Positions 32,713 to 46,400 of a stretch of 64,000 nucleotides of DNA are shown here, in pieces. The stretch comes from Lentinula raphanica (lineage: Eukaryota > Basidiomycota > Agaricomycetes > Agaricales > Omphalotaceae), in NCBI GenBank assembly GCA_027919835.1, contig JANVFP010000015.1, forward strand, positions 558,001 through 622,000, written 5' to 3'. The notes under the pieces are model-generated. The model was given only the letters and a program-made list of their open reading frames with translations. It had not been told where the DNA came from and ran no database searches. The first letter of the stretch is position 1. Each line of letters begins with the position of its first letter. The translations under genes and the position numbers were made by a program.

Positions 32713-34712
32713 ATGATGTCCAACACCAAGGACCTGCTCAAAAGTCTTCCAGAACTATCCGACGACCCCACACATCCTAGCCAAGTAGCGATCCGAACTT
32801 TTGCATTATCTCTATCCTTGTCATTGGGTCCTTCTCTGGTTCCTTTCGTCCTCTCTCTACTCACAGGACGGCGCTCTCAGAAAACTGGACTAGTAGCATT
32901 GCGGAAGGTTCTTCGAAGAGAGCTAGGATATGACGGTTTTGCTTCCGCTGTGACCTTGGCTATAGGTGGAGGAGCTGTTCTAAGGCGTCTATGGCAATCC
33001 TTGGACGATGTTGCCAAAGACGATACCAAAAACTCCTCTACTGAAAGAAGATCCAGAATGAGATCCTGGCTGACGTATCTCTACTCACGGCTAACATCCC
33101 GCCACAAGACTTTCATCGCCAATGTCTTTACATCTTCTCTTTCCATCCTTCTCCTCCAAGCAGGTAGAAGACGTTCAGAGCGCCTTCGAAATATTCCCCG
33201 TCCAGGAGCTATACCCATTCCATACACTTATACCCCATCTAATCCTTCCATGACACCATTCACGCGGAACACTCCCTCACCGACTCTCGATCTCACTTTG
33301 CTCGTTCTTGTGCGAGCTATAGATGTTGCGTTCCAATCAATGATTCTGAAATTTACTTCCAAGGCAGAATCTGAACCGTCCGAGTCCCCGCAAGAGAAGC
33401 AAAAGAAAAGTACAAATAAGGAGAAGTTGTTGCTGACAACAAGGCTGGACGCACTCGTATTCTGGGCATGCAGCGCACGGCACGTCGTTCTTTGGCTTTT
33501 GATTTATCTCTCTTGATGCTGACAGAGTCATATTCTCTGCCTAGTATTATGTGGTGCTTCTTTTACCAGCCTGAGAGGTGAGATCTGCTTCGATTCCATC
33601 GAGGTCATATACATAAACAAACTCTTCACATGTTAGGCTACCTTCGACATACGTCAAATGGATACGGACACTCGCAGGTGTCGACAGCCGTCTTCTACGC
33701 GCTCTACGTCTCCTGCGCTCAAAAGAATGGACGTATACGCGCGGCTCCCCTGCGAATCCTACTCTTCTTACTACTTACGCAAAAGATCTCGGCTATCCAT
33801 CGTCATGGGGTGACCCTTCGCGTCTTCCTGCATTTGGTGGCCCGTCTGCAGAAAACGTGTGGAAGGTGTTGGGTGTAACAGGACGCGAAGGTCTGGGCGG
33901 GGTCCCGTGCGAGCTTGTCCATGGCGGCGTCGGTTCCAATATGTCCCTGGCTGGAAGCTGTACAGCCAACTCGGGTATCCGAGGTGCGAAAGCATTCTTC
34001 GAAGCAGTACTACTCTACCTTCCAGTAAGCTTGCTCCTTCTCTTTGCTCTTTGATTCATCCATGCTCAATCGTTGAACCCAGGCTCATTTTCTACCTGTC
34101 TTAATAACACGCCCACAATTCCTCCTTCGCCCTCATCGAGTCCTCTCTACCCTCCTTGCAACTTGCCGAAGTGCTTCCTTCCTTTCAGCCTTCATCTCAT
34201 CCTTCTGGTTGGCAGTATGCTTGACCCGGACTCTCGCCCTTGCCCGTTTGTTCCCCAGCGTATCACACGACTTCTGGGACGGACCTCAAGGTTGCATTAT
34301 GGCCGGATGTCTAGTTTGTGGAAGTAGTATCTGGTTAGAGAATGGACGGAGAAGAGGAGAAATGGCATTATATGTTTTGCCTAGAGCTATCAGAGCCTGT
34401 ATCCCCGATAGAATCATCAGGAGTCGTAACGGTATGGTGACAACTTTAGAGAGGTATGCTTTGCTTTCAGAATGTTGCAGCGAATCGCTGATCTGATACT
34501 TGGTCCGAAGGCTCACATACGTCTTGTCCTTATCGACATTGTTGACTGCAGCTATCCATAATCCTGAATACCTACGAGGCCTGTCTCGCTGGGGCCTCGC
34601 ATTCATTATGAACGGTCCCCACGCAGGCTTCTGGCAGCGTCGCAGAAGTAATTTCGAGACGCGTCCCGGCACCCCGACTCAAAATTACACGAACACACTT
34701 GCTTCGCAGTGA
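32713..34712 (+). CDS. TMEM135-like multi-pass membrane protein
   Basis: Related to TMEM135 of animals, a peroxisomal/mitochondrial membrane protein linked to lipid and mitochondrial homeostasis; the family call is from recognised patterns. The first ATG of the frame is at 32713. Hydrophobic segments include TFALSLSLSLGPSLVPFVLSLL, LAIGGGAVLRRLW and, near the C-terminus, FISSFWLAVCLTRTLALARL. The C-terminal part has the Tim17-like GCIMAGCLVCGSSIWLE, RRGEMALYVLPRAIRA, AAIHNPEYLRG and GPHAGFWQRRR. The first intron (33480-33544) needs a GC donor to keep phase (ALVFWACSAR to IMWCFFYQPE). The remaining introns are GT-AG. Confidence 0.75.
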
Positions 34713-34829
34713 TGGACAGCTTGCATATTGCTATCTAATATCATGATTTTGTTTAACAGCTCCGCTTGTACATCACTAACAAGGATTAATTAATGCAGCC
34801 CGAATACGTTCTTCTCCTACCATTGATGT

Positions 34830-36280
34830 TTATCCACTCCAGAAATGTAGACTATGATCGTAAAAGGAGCAACTAGCTATTGCCGTCCTCCCGTCGCTCG
34901 ATGGCGGTGCGAAAGACCAATCCACGCCATATGCGAGTGACTGGTGCTCATCGAACTGTTGAACAACACTGGCAGATTTCGAGGGCGATAATTCCTCCAA
35001 ATGGGTCTTTTCTTCTCGAAGTTCATCGAACCGTAGGGTCTTGAACCCATCATGCATACAAGCAACAAGGAGATCGGATTTACGGATAGCAGATGGGTGC
35101 CATTTGACTCTCCACGCTCCCCCGCCGACATTGGTTTCGCAAAGGGGGATGATAGGCTTTCGTATGTCAAAGAGTCTAACTGAAGAATCATAACTGCAGT
35201 CGAATGAGAAAAGTCAAAGCGATACTAAATATGACCGACCTTCCGACAGCAAATAAGTGTTCGATATACGGGTGGCTTTGTATCGTTGTGATACCTGCCT
35301 CAAAGCTGGAGAGGTATATTGGTTTCAAAGGAGCAGTCACGAGAAAAATAGACGAGCCGTTTATTGACAAAGATGGGTTGGTGTAGATCTGTTCTGATAT
35401 CCCATCCTTTGAGCTTGAAATCGTCACCACCTGCGGGGAACAATCAGTATTAACAACCAATACAGGAAAAGGTATTGACACACCTGAGTAAACCGTGTTC
35501 GTATCCCAGTAATTCCAAGCAGCAATCCATGGTTCATAATCGTGTGCTGTCCATTTCTCAAGTGTCACCAGTGAGCTTGGAGTAGGATCCAACAATACGA
35601 GATCGCCATCCGAACACGACACCACTAACTTTCCTAGATCACTGCAAGGACAGTCAGATCCGATCTTGAGCAGCATTTGGGAGTAATTCACGATGTCGGA
35701 GTTCGCCTATTTGACCAGTCTAGAGATAAGCACAAGGTTTCTGAAGATCCTGCGATTTGCTTGCGAGTTGTTTCCTCCAGCCGGGACTAGATGTCAAGAT
35801 GAGCTCAACATTAGTGAATCCGATTGACTGATCGAGCTTCGTACCTCTTCCAAGTTCCAGTCAAGAAGATGGATTTCTCCTTCAGAATCAGCTACGCACA
35901 GAGTAGCTTTACTGGCAGCCGATCTATGACACCTTCGTCATTTTGATTGATCTCTTGAGGATAGTTCCTAACGAAGAACGATACCATTTCATGTCAGGCA
36001 GTGCTGGATAGTCAATTTCTTGTATTTTGTCGCTGCATTGGCTCCCATATGAGATTAGTTTTAATTTAGCAGATATCAGGACGTACAACGAACTCTGGCC
36101 GATATCATCGTCGTCGTAATGGCATTTGAATATTAAACATTGTCCATTTCTCTTTTGTGGACTAGTTCTGACGGTCTCTTCTGTTTGGATAAGATTGTAT
36201 GTTCCACATACAAAAATATCTTGAGCAGCGGGATGAGGGCAGAATTCAACAGTGTCTGCGGGTAAGATGGTATCAAACAT
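34830..36280 (-). CDS. DPH7: Diphthamide biosynthesis protein 7 (diphthine methyl ester hydrolase, WD40)
   Basis: Dph7/WDR85 demethylates methylated diphthine on EF2, the step before amidation by Dph6. It starts MFDTILPADTVEFCPHP at 36280, a typical opening. A frame extension upstream to 36391 lacks family similarity. WD-repeat pieces follow: CGTYNL, HDYEPWIAAWNYWDTNTVYSG, ITTIQSHPYIEHLFAVGSYD and then WHPSAIRKSDLLVACMHDGF. It ends with the family tail EHQSLAYGVDWSF and ASCSFYDHSLHFW. It is divergent from the gene at 36397 (116 bp between ATGs), suggesting a shared promoter. Confidence 0.88.
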
Positions 36281-36396
36281 GCCTATACACCTATGGGCGT
36301 CTATTTCACAGCTCTTTCTGCACCGTCGTGGCACTGGCACGAACAAATATTCCCGCATAAACACTCCTTCCTTCCTACTCCCAACTTCCACACATC

Positions 36397-37148
36397 ATGG
36401 ATTTTGTTCAAGGTCTTGATCCCTCCAAACTTGCACTTTTCGGAACGGTAATTATCTGCTGTACACACGCGACCTGTGTGCGGTTCTGAATTCTTGTAAT
36501 CCAGGGATTTTCCTTCTTTCTCTCCGGCTTTTCAGCACCATCGTACAATCTACCGATATTTCTATTCGGCATGTACGCTCAAGAAAACGCTGACACGGCT
36601 TTTCTGCCCTTACAGACCGTGAGGTGTCCAATCAAAGCGCGCAGACATCAATCGACTGACACATTACGCGTAGTTCACTGGTCTTCTCGGTGCTTCAGTG
36701 TTTTACGACATTATTTGGATGGCAAGAAACGAGCAAGGTGGCTTTATCAAGTTCTTGAGTATCGTACTGCTCCTCGTCAAGGTAAGCAGTAGCTGGACTC
36801 ATACTCATACTCATATCCTCACCAACGTTCCAATACATAGATCCCTACTGTTCTTGCTTTTGGACTCAAAGCTCGACAAAGAGGTGCACAATTCTCAGGG
36901 CTCGGAATTCGCGGGAATGATATAAGTGGTCCGACTGGTATGTCTAAGTAGACATGAAGCTCAGAACGTGAATTTGACGTCTCGTCCACTCAGTGTGGGC
37001 AATGCCCGGAGGATTTTCAAGTACAGCGGGATACCAGAATTTGGATGACGAAACACCATCACAACAGGCACAACGGCCTGCCGCTCCTGCTCCTCCTGCA
37101 GGACCACCGCCCGCCCAAACCGCTCCTGGGGGATATCAATCTGTCTAA
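36397..37148 (+). CDS. Small four-helix membrane protein, AGTRAP-like
   Basis: Five exons, about 170 residues. It starts MDFVQGLDPSKLALFGT (36397). Then come FSFFLSGFSAPSYNLPIFLFGMYAQENADTAF (as two consecutive segments), TGLLGASVFYDIIWMARNEQ, KFLSIVLLLVKIP and TVLAFGLKARQRG. It ends with a Pro/Ala/Gln-rich cytosolic tail and YQSV. Segment order and the DI-W/F pattern resemble type-1 angiotensin II receptor-associated protein (AGTRAP) homologues, which exist in fungi without a known role. It is tail-to-tail with REV3: the stop at 37146-37148 lies only 30 bp from the REV3 stop. Confidence 0.65.
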
Positions 37149-37178
37149 TATGGATCGCTGCTCGATAGTTAACAAGAT

Positions 37179-40100
37179 TCAGAACCCAGTTGATTCTTTT
37201 TTTGATACCAGATCGCTTTCGTCTAGTACTTCCTGTACGAAGTCCCGTAAAATCTCAAGGAATTCGATTCTACCTTCCACTCGTTTGCGGGCGTAAAGCC
37301 AAGAGCAATCGAGGGATTCACACTGCTCTGCCTCCTCCAAGTTGGTTCCTGTACAAGATGCGCATACCTTGTGGGTATCAACTAGACGTTGTTCGTTAGA
37401 CCGAATCCGATTTGAAAGTCCTGCAAGTGTCAATTGCGGCTGTCTCCGACAGTTAGTACACAAGCCTGAAAATAGTCAATCCGAAGGACTGGGAAAGGTT
37501 ATCTTCGAAATATTTACCTTCGTGAGCAATGTTGCCACAGATAAGGCATTCAGAACGATCAAAATGCTCGTTGATGTTGCGATGATCCAGTTCGATGACC
37601 TGAGGACGACCTCGTTTGCTAGGTGAAGCCACTTCGATCTGTCTAGCTTTGGGCATGTCGTTGTACCACTGACGGACATCAGCTCCAACCAGATTGAAGA
37701 TGCGCTCTAGTGGTGGAATTAGCACTCTGGAGATATAATATGCTGCATCCAGTTGAATATGACTACAAGAACGATTGAACATGATAGTAGTCTTCGATTG
37801 AAAGAAATGATCACTGACGGGTTCTTCAGGAACTCCAGCGGATCGGTAGCTCTATCGACGAGTTTAGAACCAGGCTCTCCGCGAGCGATGACATAGGGTA
37901 CACGTTCGCCATATTGCGGCTCATCTCCAGGATCCAGAAGTGTTCTTTTAGCTGCCACGGCCACACCTGGCGGCGGAGGTCCTTTGTCGCTGCATTGACG
38001 TCAATGAACATCGAATGGGATCAGAGTTTTCGAATCAACCTATATGTTCCCATCTTAACTTCCTTGGCAAAAATGAAGTCTTGAACTGGGACTCTGTTTT
38101 CCAACATCTTTGTCCAGGAATCCCAACAGTATTCTTTCACTTTGCTTAGATCTTGCGTGCGAAACAAGATTCTGACCAACGATATCAGTGAGTCTGAATG
38201 CACAAGCCAGGAACTCGTACTTTAAGCATTGTTCAGTCATCTTCTGTTGCGCTGGAACCCCGTCTCGACGCACTGTCTCGATTCCTTTGGCTTCAAAAAC
38301 AGGTTCCTTATCGTCCACGTTCTCGTACTTGAAGCCAACATAACGTTTCTTGGCCATAAGTACACATGGATGGTATACCTGACGGTATGGTTGAACGAGC
38401 TCTTGGAGAACAAGGAAATAACGCAATTACCTTCTCGAATTTGAGCTTCACGGGAGCAGGATTGAGCGCAGTCACAGCGTCAGCAATTTCGTATCCAATA
38501 CGAAATGCTTGCTCTCGAGTTTTTCCCTGCATATAACTTCTGTACGTTTGAAAGTGCATCGAGGCCATATTGAGACACTCACATAAACATACTGTCGGTG
38601 TCACCATATACAACCTTTTGAAGCGTAGTTTAGAAATGCGAGAATCGTAGATGGGTTTGGTGAGTACCTCAGCTCCCCATTTCTTTGTGTCATGAATCAA
38701 TGCTATCGCCTGGAGGTTTGAATTTGATCAGCTATGTCTTGGCCTGAAAGAGTCAGTTTTCGACCTTTTCCAGTGTTTCTCTTCCGCTTTGTACAATGCT
38801 ATCAGCCATCTCAACTGCAGGCATCCTACCTGAGAAGCTAGCGCTGGTGTAACCATAAGTGACATTAGCAATGTACTTGAGGCCTAGTTGCCGTGCGTTG
38901 AGAACTCTGGTGAGAGCCTAAAGAGTCGGATGATGAAAACTCAGGAAAGAGGAAAGAGATCCCGCGACCAACCTTGTCATGCTTGTATCCTTTCATAGCC
39001 TGCTTCACCATGACACGAGTATCCAGTAGTTCGGTCAGCATACGGGGAAGAAGTCCTTTGCGAACGTTCGGCTTGAGGAACATTATCCCATTTGGAGCAA
39101 CTGTGCTTCGAGTTAGTTATGTGAGGTCTGGGCAATCATTTCAAACTTCACCAGTGATATGCTCCTGCAATCGTTCCAGCAAACCAGGAGGTCGATCTAG
39201 ATCGACAACCCCAAACTTGTTTCGACCTTGGAAGTCCATTACCCTCCCCAAGCAAGTAGAATAGCACATATTCTAGAATGGATGAGTCGCTGATATAGCA
39301 ATATGGTGTATATTGTCTGTACCTGCGATATCATTAACGACGGATACAGACTCTGAAAATCAAGGACCACAAGTGGACTGGTATATAGAGCTGACTGAGG
39401 TTCCATGATCAAGGGTAAACACTCGGCTGCATTCTGCTTCCCTACCTGTGGAGAAGTTGTATCTGGTGACACAGGAAGAACACAAGTGAAACAACATACA
39501 TCGCTCTTGCTGGGAGAGATCAATACGAAGCTTTCTGGCTTCGCGATCCTAAACATGAACGACTCAACCTTGAACTGAGAGCCTCGACTGATTACTGAGT
39601 AGAAATCTACACCGAACACTCGAGCAAACTCACTGTGAATCGTTTGAGCAATGACGAAATCAGTCCAAGAGAAGAATACCTACGCAGTCTTGGTGACAAC
39701 TTCAGATTGGTTCAAGATCTCGATATTCAAAGACGCGTGACGGGCATAATGTCGTATCAAGGTGGCGGTATGGGTCGAATGTTGACTTTGATACCATTTG
39801 GTCAAAGTCGAAGGTCCGTATCTGGGCACCCTGCAATGGTATCAACGAAAGCTTCAGAGGTTGAGAACTTGAAACATGATTATACCTGCGGCCGAGGACA
39901 TGGAAGGCTACGTTCTCGAATGTGTATATATTTAACGTCTGCTCAGAGCGCATGATTCGCCATAGATTGAAGACATGACGCCCAGCAACCTTCAGGGTCG
40001 TCGTATGTCTTGCCTCCCATTGGATGTTGTTGCTTGAAGTATAACGAGGAGGCGCACGAGCAATCAATTCTTCCAGCTCAAGACCTAGTGTGACGTCAGT

Positions 40101-43100
40101 CCCTTGTAGGTTTGCAAAAATATCCTGGAAGAATACCAAAGGAACGAGCTCTTGCAGCAAGGTATCCCCAAGAAGAATTTTGGACGTCCCATCCAGCGAT
40201 GATATCCGGATCTAACTCTATGACAACGTCCAAGATCGAGTTGATCAGATCGAGTTCTGAAGAGAATGTCTCCAGAACGATGCCAGGAAATCTTGCGACA
40301 TTCATTTGCGCAGATTCGACACATGCCACACGTTGTATAAGAGGCTCATTTTCATCATTCTGAAAAGTGTAAAACAGCGCGGCGAGTTCTAGACTGATGC
40401 TCAGTTTCGAGGAAAGCAAGGTACACGAATAGATCAAATCACCGTCCTCGTCCGCATGAGGAAGTCGTCCGGCCTTCGATGGCGCTGGAACAGTCGAATT
40501 AGTGATTGCGGAACGAAAGCTATAGCGAGATATCACACCAAAGATCTCCAATGATAAGATGCTCATGTCTTGCTTTTCGCGAGAGCTACTGCCCTCTATC
40601 TTCACCGGAGAAGCCTTGAGACCGTATTTATTCACTTGTGTAGGGCCTAGGATCTTTTCAAGCATGAGATACATCTGCAATTGGGCACAAGCTCGACTTG
40701 CCTGAGTTCGAGAGGGAATGACAGGGATTTGAGGCAACTGTCCTTCATGTGAACGAAGCCACTTCCGAACCTCCTTGGCACTGGGAGGAGCACTGGCGTA
40801 TTCCCAACCACCAGTTTCAACTTCAACGTTGGCCGGGGTGACATTGGAGTGTCCCTCCTCCTTAGGACTAGCGTCTACTACCCAGTCGTCAAGATGTGCA
40901 ATACCCTCGCCACCTTTGAGATGATATACCAAGCCAGCATATTCTCGCCGTTTGAGCGGGGCATCTTTCTCGTCGGAATAATATGGGGCACGATATATTC
41001 TATCCTTGAGTCCGAGCTCCTCGAAGGTAGACAGAAGTTGAGTGGTAGATGGCGGAGGTTTGGAATACTGATAGGTGTGATTGCTGGGGGTCAGTCGGAT
41101 CCTGGCTCGAGACCAAGTCGTTTGAGATATGGCGACTCTCAGAGGTGTTGACGTAGGTCTGATGGAAGTTCCAAAAGACTGTTGGTCCGAGACTGCAGTG
41201 TCTTCGAGGGGACGCTGCGGATATGGTCTATTGGGAGACGTTCATCAAGAGTGAATGTTTCAAAAAATGATCAATTGACTGACGTTCTCTGAATTCCGTC
41301 AACGACATCAATACCACCGTCTTTTGAATTTCCTAAATTTGGTCTCCTTTGATTTTCGGTTGATCTGTTCGTTAGCTCAGGCTTCCACGAGGAGATTACG
41401 ACCAATTACTTCGTTGGGGTAGGGGAGCCCCTGTCACTAAAGACAAGAAACGAGTAAGAATCAAGGCGGCTGAGAGACGGATGTGATTGTCAGTGAATGC
41501 TACCTATGATCTGAGTCCTCAGACAGACTTCTTTTGTTGGGACTGTAGTTCATATGTATCAACTGCAATATCCATAAAAAGTTAGTACCCACTCACCGGC
41601 TGAATCGCAGCATTGCATCGGATTTATTTCTAGCGAGGTCATCGAGAAAAGGATTACTGCTCAAAGTATGTAGTCAGTGAGACAATATTCAAAGACTAGA
41701 TTGTGTTGTTGTTTATCCAGACTGAAGACACTTCATCGAAGCCATGGAAGTCACCGAATGGATGGAGTAAAGAAGAACATCACGCGTTGCGGATGACAGT
41801 TGGTTGAGGTCGAAGTACAGGACGACGACTAATCCACAATATGAATAAAACCTTACTCGAAGAATTCTTGGTCCTCTTCTGAGGAGTGAGCACCGAGCTC
41901 CAAATCAACATCGTCGAGATCACCATCATCATAATCGTCTTCTGGTTGGCTATACTCGCGAGGAGTATCATCAAAAGGACGGTCCACATATTCGTCCTCA
42001 TCTATGTTCTCCGCTTCCGTGGTGGGGAGATCTTCGACTGAGAGGAAGGAAACATCGACATCAATGTCCAATCCATCGTCTACACTGTCCTCGCCCACTG
42101 TCGCGGCATCTTCTGTAATGGCACTGGTAACCTGACCACGTTCAACTTTTCGTGGTCTCCATGTTCTATATTCATCCTCCCACAATGCTTCGATACTTTC
42201 AAAACTCGTCATGACAGCTCCCTCCCAGCTTTGAATCCCCGTATGGTCAGGAGCAATTCTGTCTCGCTCTTGCTCAATACGGCGACGAATCTCATCCCAG
42301 TATCTTGCTTCAGCTACCCATTCACCCCCGAATCCTCTGGAGGATTCGCTAAGGTCTACAGGCATCTCTGGAGATGGGTTGAGGTTTCGTCGTCGCCGTC
42401 TTTCTCGTTCGTCTTCCCAAAGTTCACGGACACTGAGAACCAAAGGGTCACTGGGAAGAGGAGGGGCAGGGATTTCGAGTTTATGGTGCCATTCCCGTGC
42501 TGAAATTCGTTTTCTGTTTAAAATTTGATGAGCGGCTACGTCCACTTCCAGCGACATTCGTGATTGACGGTAATGTGGTGATATGGGTAGCGGACGCTGT
42601 TGAGGAGCTCCTTCGGACGACTCTGATGTGATTTCATCATGGCCTCGTTGAAAGACGTTGGCGAGCTCGATCCAACCACATCCATAAAGCCCAAAGTCGG
42701 ATAGAAATTGCAAGGTGTAATTCAGATGGCTTTCGTATATACAGAATCGGGTACCCATCACAGTTCCATTCTGCATCATGGATACCACTCGAGAAACCAG
42801 GCTTGGATCGGAAACCAGAATCTTGAGGAAAGGGGAGTAGGAAGAGTGAAAACCATAGAAGTGTACGCCCTTGACTAAGATAACGGAGCGAATGTAGCGG
42901 GATTTGGACGAAGCAGGGTCTTTTTTGAGAGAAAGGGCGATAGCGTGATTGAGAGATCGCTTCAGTACTGTAGTGTATTGTCTGACTGGTGACTTTGAGC
43001 TGAACACATAAGGAGTCTAATGCAGAGGAAGACTCACCATGTTGTACCCTCAATGCTCCTGTATATTCGACAAAAAAGTAAGGATAGACTTGATGAATAT

Positions 43101-43260
43101 ATACACAGGCCTTTCCGCCTGTATCTGAAGGACCGTATATTCGTAGCAGAGGTACCATGGGGAGCGTTGAGTTGTCTAAAGGTCCGGGTGGTGCAAGGGT
43201 ATAGTCGATCTGGTTGATTTGAACGCGTAAAGTTGGAGAAGGAGATGAAAGGGAATCCAT
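37179..43260 (-). CDS. REV3: DNA polymerase zeta catalytic subunit Rev3
   Basis: A B-family translesion polymerase, working with Rev7. It starts MDSLSSPSPTLRVQINQIDY at 43260. The N-terminal exons have VYIHQVYPYFFVEYTG and LYGCGWIELANV. The exonuclease-like region has ELDPDIIAGWDVQNSSWGYL. Polymerase motifs: A, VVLDFQSLYPSLMI (about 39350-39400); B, NVTYGYTSASFSGRMPA (about 38810-38880); C, YGDTDSMFV (about 38583-38607). The C-terminus has two zinc/Fe-S cysteine modules, CTNC...CASC and CESLDC, ending about 37179. Many introns of about 50-60 bp interrupt it. It shares a 198-bp divergent promoter with TRS65, containing an ACGCGT box. Confidence 0.94.
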
Positions 43261-43458
43261 AGCAATATGTACAAAGAAAAAGATAAATATCTGAGCGAAC
43301 GCGTCGCTGCTTCGCGTCGTGTCTTGTTGGTCCTCACGGTAAGAAATTGAGATTTGTATCAATTGTAGTTTGTCTGCCGGAATTCGGCTGAAATAATTTA
43401 CAACTCCGACACGGAATTCCCGCGCCCTGGTCATTTCGGATTTTCCGATTTCCCCTCG
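43261..43458. promoter_or_regulatory. Bidirectional promoter of REV3 and TRS65
   Basis: A 198-bp gap between divergent ATGs. ACGCGT (43299-43304) sits in GAACGCGTCGC, the same 11 bases as in the CTF4 promoter. MBF control of REV3 is inferred. Confidence 0.5.
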
Positions 43459-46400
43459 ATGTCATTCGAGGAACTCTTCACCTCCTCAGAATTAGATGTC
43501 GTCGTCCCTGAATCATCTATAACATTTCCTCCTGGTCCAGACGCTGATGACTGGCTCGATCAGCTCAATAGCATCGACAGGAAAGAAGCCTTTTTTGACG
43601 AACATCTACAAACTTTGTTCACCTTACGCGTTCATCATCAGCCACAATCACAAGAACCTTCCATAGAACCTCCAGAACCTTCCCGGCTACTGCTCGATTT
43701 TCTCGCGCACGTCCAGATACTCCTTGAAGCTTCCTACATTTCACCAATAACTCCCAATGATGACAATTCTGAATACACCGTGTCAGCGTCGCCCTTACCT
43801 TCTTCACGTCTGAACCCTAGCTCGCCGCCACCGAGAACATCCAGTATCAAGAAACCCACTCATCTCAACCTCACTGGGCTTCTATCTCCAAATCCAGGCT
43901 CTGCATCCCTGCATCCCTCAATTTTACCTCCATCAACGCCCAATCCCACACCAGCCTCTGCTGCTGTTGATCAAAGATATCTGCAGGCCGAAGGTGTTGT
44001 GTTAACGTCGAGAATATGGGGACAGGATGGTAGTGGAAGTGGAACAGGCTTGCTGGATAGGAAGACCAAGGTCGACGAAAAGTCGCAAGAGACAGAAGGA
44101 GGAGATGGGTTTTACTTGCTCTGGTCCAAAAGAGACCAAGTTTGGGTTGCGGTTTATAGAACGGTGTTGAATATTGGTTGGTACACATTGTTCAATATAT
44201 GACTGAGTAGCTCATATACCCTTCTCAGCCTTTCTTCGCCTCAATTTTGATTCTCCGTTGTTGTCCTTAACATTCTCAGCCACTTTGCGAGATAAACCAT
44301 TGACTGTTGGTTCTTCCAAAAACCCGCTCGCAACTTACCTCAAATCCATCGATGGAATCCTCACTCCTGCTGATACAAACATCCCGACTTCGCCGTCTAC
44401 GCCCGTGAATGCCAATCATGCTTCTCATCTAGCTCAAGAGCTCTCCGAACTGGAAGCAAATAGTATATCAGAAATCAACCTACTCTCAGGTCTGTACGCA
44501 GGTCCCACGTTTGCTCCAGCATCTTCCGCGGGCAGACAACCTCCGTCATCCACCACCAATACACCGACTGGCACTCCTACATCTTCCCAGATAACTACTG
44601 AAACCGTCGAATTTAGCACCGATCTCACCCTGTCCACGACCCGTCTTGGACCCATATCTCGGGCCAAACTATTCGCCCTGCCACCCATCGAACCGGAAAC
44701 GCCAACATCTTCTGCGATGATCACACCCACACCTCTTCCCGGTCAAAGTGCCCTTCCTAGTGCTCTTATCAGTGCTCCCGGTCATTTCCGTCAGCATACC
44801 ATAGGCGGGAGAGGAAAACCTGTGTTAAGAAAAAGTTTCAGGAAAATCTTGGAGACAGCAAGTGGGTTCAAAGTTAGAATGAGGACCGTCTTTGTTCCTG
44901 CAGTGTTACTAGATGAAGCAGGGGAGAACGAAGCAGACTTTGAGGATATTGGACTTGAAAATCAGGACAATAAGGATGCCACTATCGATGATGGTGCCGA
45001 GGGCTCTGACAACGACGAAGACCCAGACCGTCTAACTTCCGGCGCCTCTGAACGCACTGTTGTCCTTTGCGTCGAGATTGAGACGGAAGGAGATCCATTC
45101 TATAGACCCGCAGATGCACCGGATTTTGTTGTCGAAAAAGTTGACATCTCCATCACCGGAAGTGCTGCAGGTGGCGGCAAAGAGGAGGGTGCTACTGCTA
45201 GGCTAATCGGATGGGATACCGCTAACTCTTTGATACGGAAAGCTTCAGCGAGAAAGAAGCTACCTAAAACTTCTGAAAGTCCAACTAGCTTCCCGTTGTA
45301 CCTCGCTCCTCACGAACAACATAACCTTTTGTATGCTGTCTCATTTCTACATTCTCCGCAGGAGGATGCGGCGTTGGATGGTGTAGGTCTAGCAGCCAGG
45401 CTTACGACAGGCTTAGCAATGAACGCTCTTCCTAGTGCGGGCGTGTTAGGTCCCAATGGTGGAGTTAAAGCTAATAGCTCAGATAAAGCTCTGCAACGAG
45501 GGGTGACGATCGAGGTTTACGGCAAACCATGTTATACTCATCATCCCAACACCCATCCTGTCAACAACGCTGCAGACGCTGGTAAGCCCAAAGCATATCA
45601 TTATCCTACCCCCACGTTCATCTCCCGGTGGAACTGTGTATTGGATCTATCATTATCGCAGCATGTTCCTCGGATGGACTATGTCGGCGATGAATATGGT
45701 GAAGAAAACCCTTTGCCAACTATCAATGCCCTTCCGGAGCCTCCGTCACCATTCCCTGTTCCGGTTTCTACAGGTCTAGTAACATCCGCCGCTGCTTCTA
45801 CTGCCTCTTTGACCTTTCCTGCCTCCTCATCATTTCCTTCCTTCGCATCCGTTGTCTCTCCAAATGATCGTCGTGCTCTCGGTTCTCTCGGATTCCGTTT
45901 GGATTTAGGATCAGGTGCAAAATCAGGGAACCGAAAAGGTTCTCTAGGCTTGCTCGCTTTTCCTTCAGCCTCAGGACCAGCAACGGCGAGCATGGCTTCT
46001 GCAGAAAAAAGACATACGTTCCCTAACCTTCCCGGAATTTTACCTTCTCATGTCCAATCTGCTAGTCCGGGTTTAGGTCATAACATTGGCTCGACCATAG
46101 AACGTCCGGGCTCAGCCCTTGGTCCATCGAGGGAGCGGAGGGATAGTGCCAAAAGTGGAGCGCAAGGAACCCAGGGAAGACAGAGAAGAGATAGTCTTCC
46201 CATTCCCTCTCCAAATGCCCTCGCGAATTCAAAGTACACCCCACCTTCGGTTAGTGCAGCAATCACAGCCCAGAGTTTGAGATCTCCAACGACTTATGAG
46301 GCTCCGCCTCCACCACCATTCAAGGATCGAGGAGGCGGAGGTGCAGGCCTGTCCGTGACAATCCCTCCTTCTATAGATCAAGCGATGGGTCTTATTCAGC

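Noticed and set aside
36281..36391. N-terminal extension of DPH7 to 36391
   Set aside because: The outer start is not ATG and the extra residues lack family similarity; MFDTILPADTVEFCP is the usual opening.
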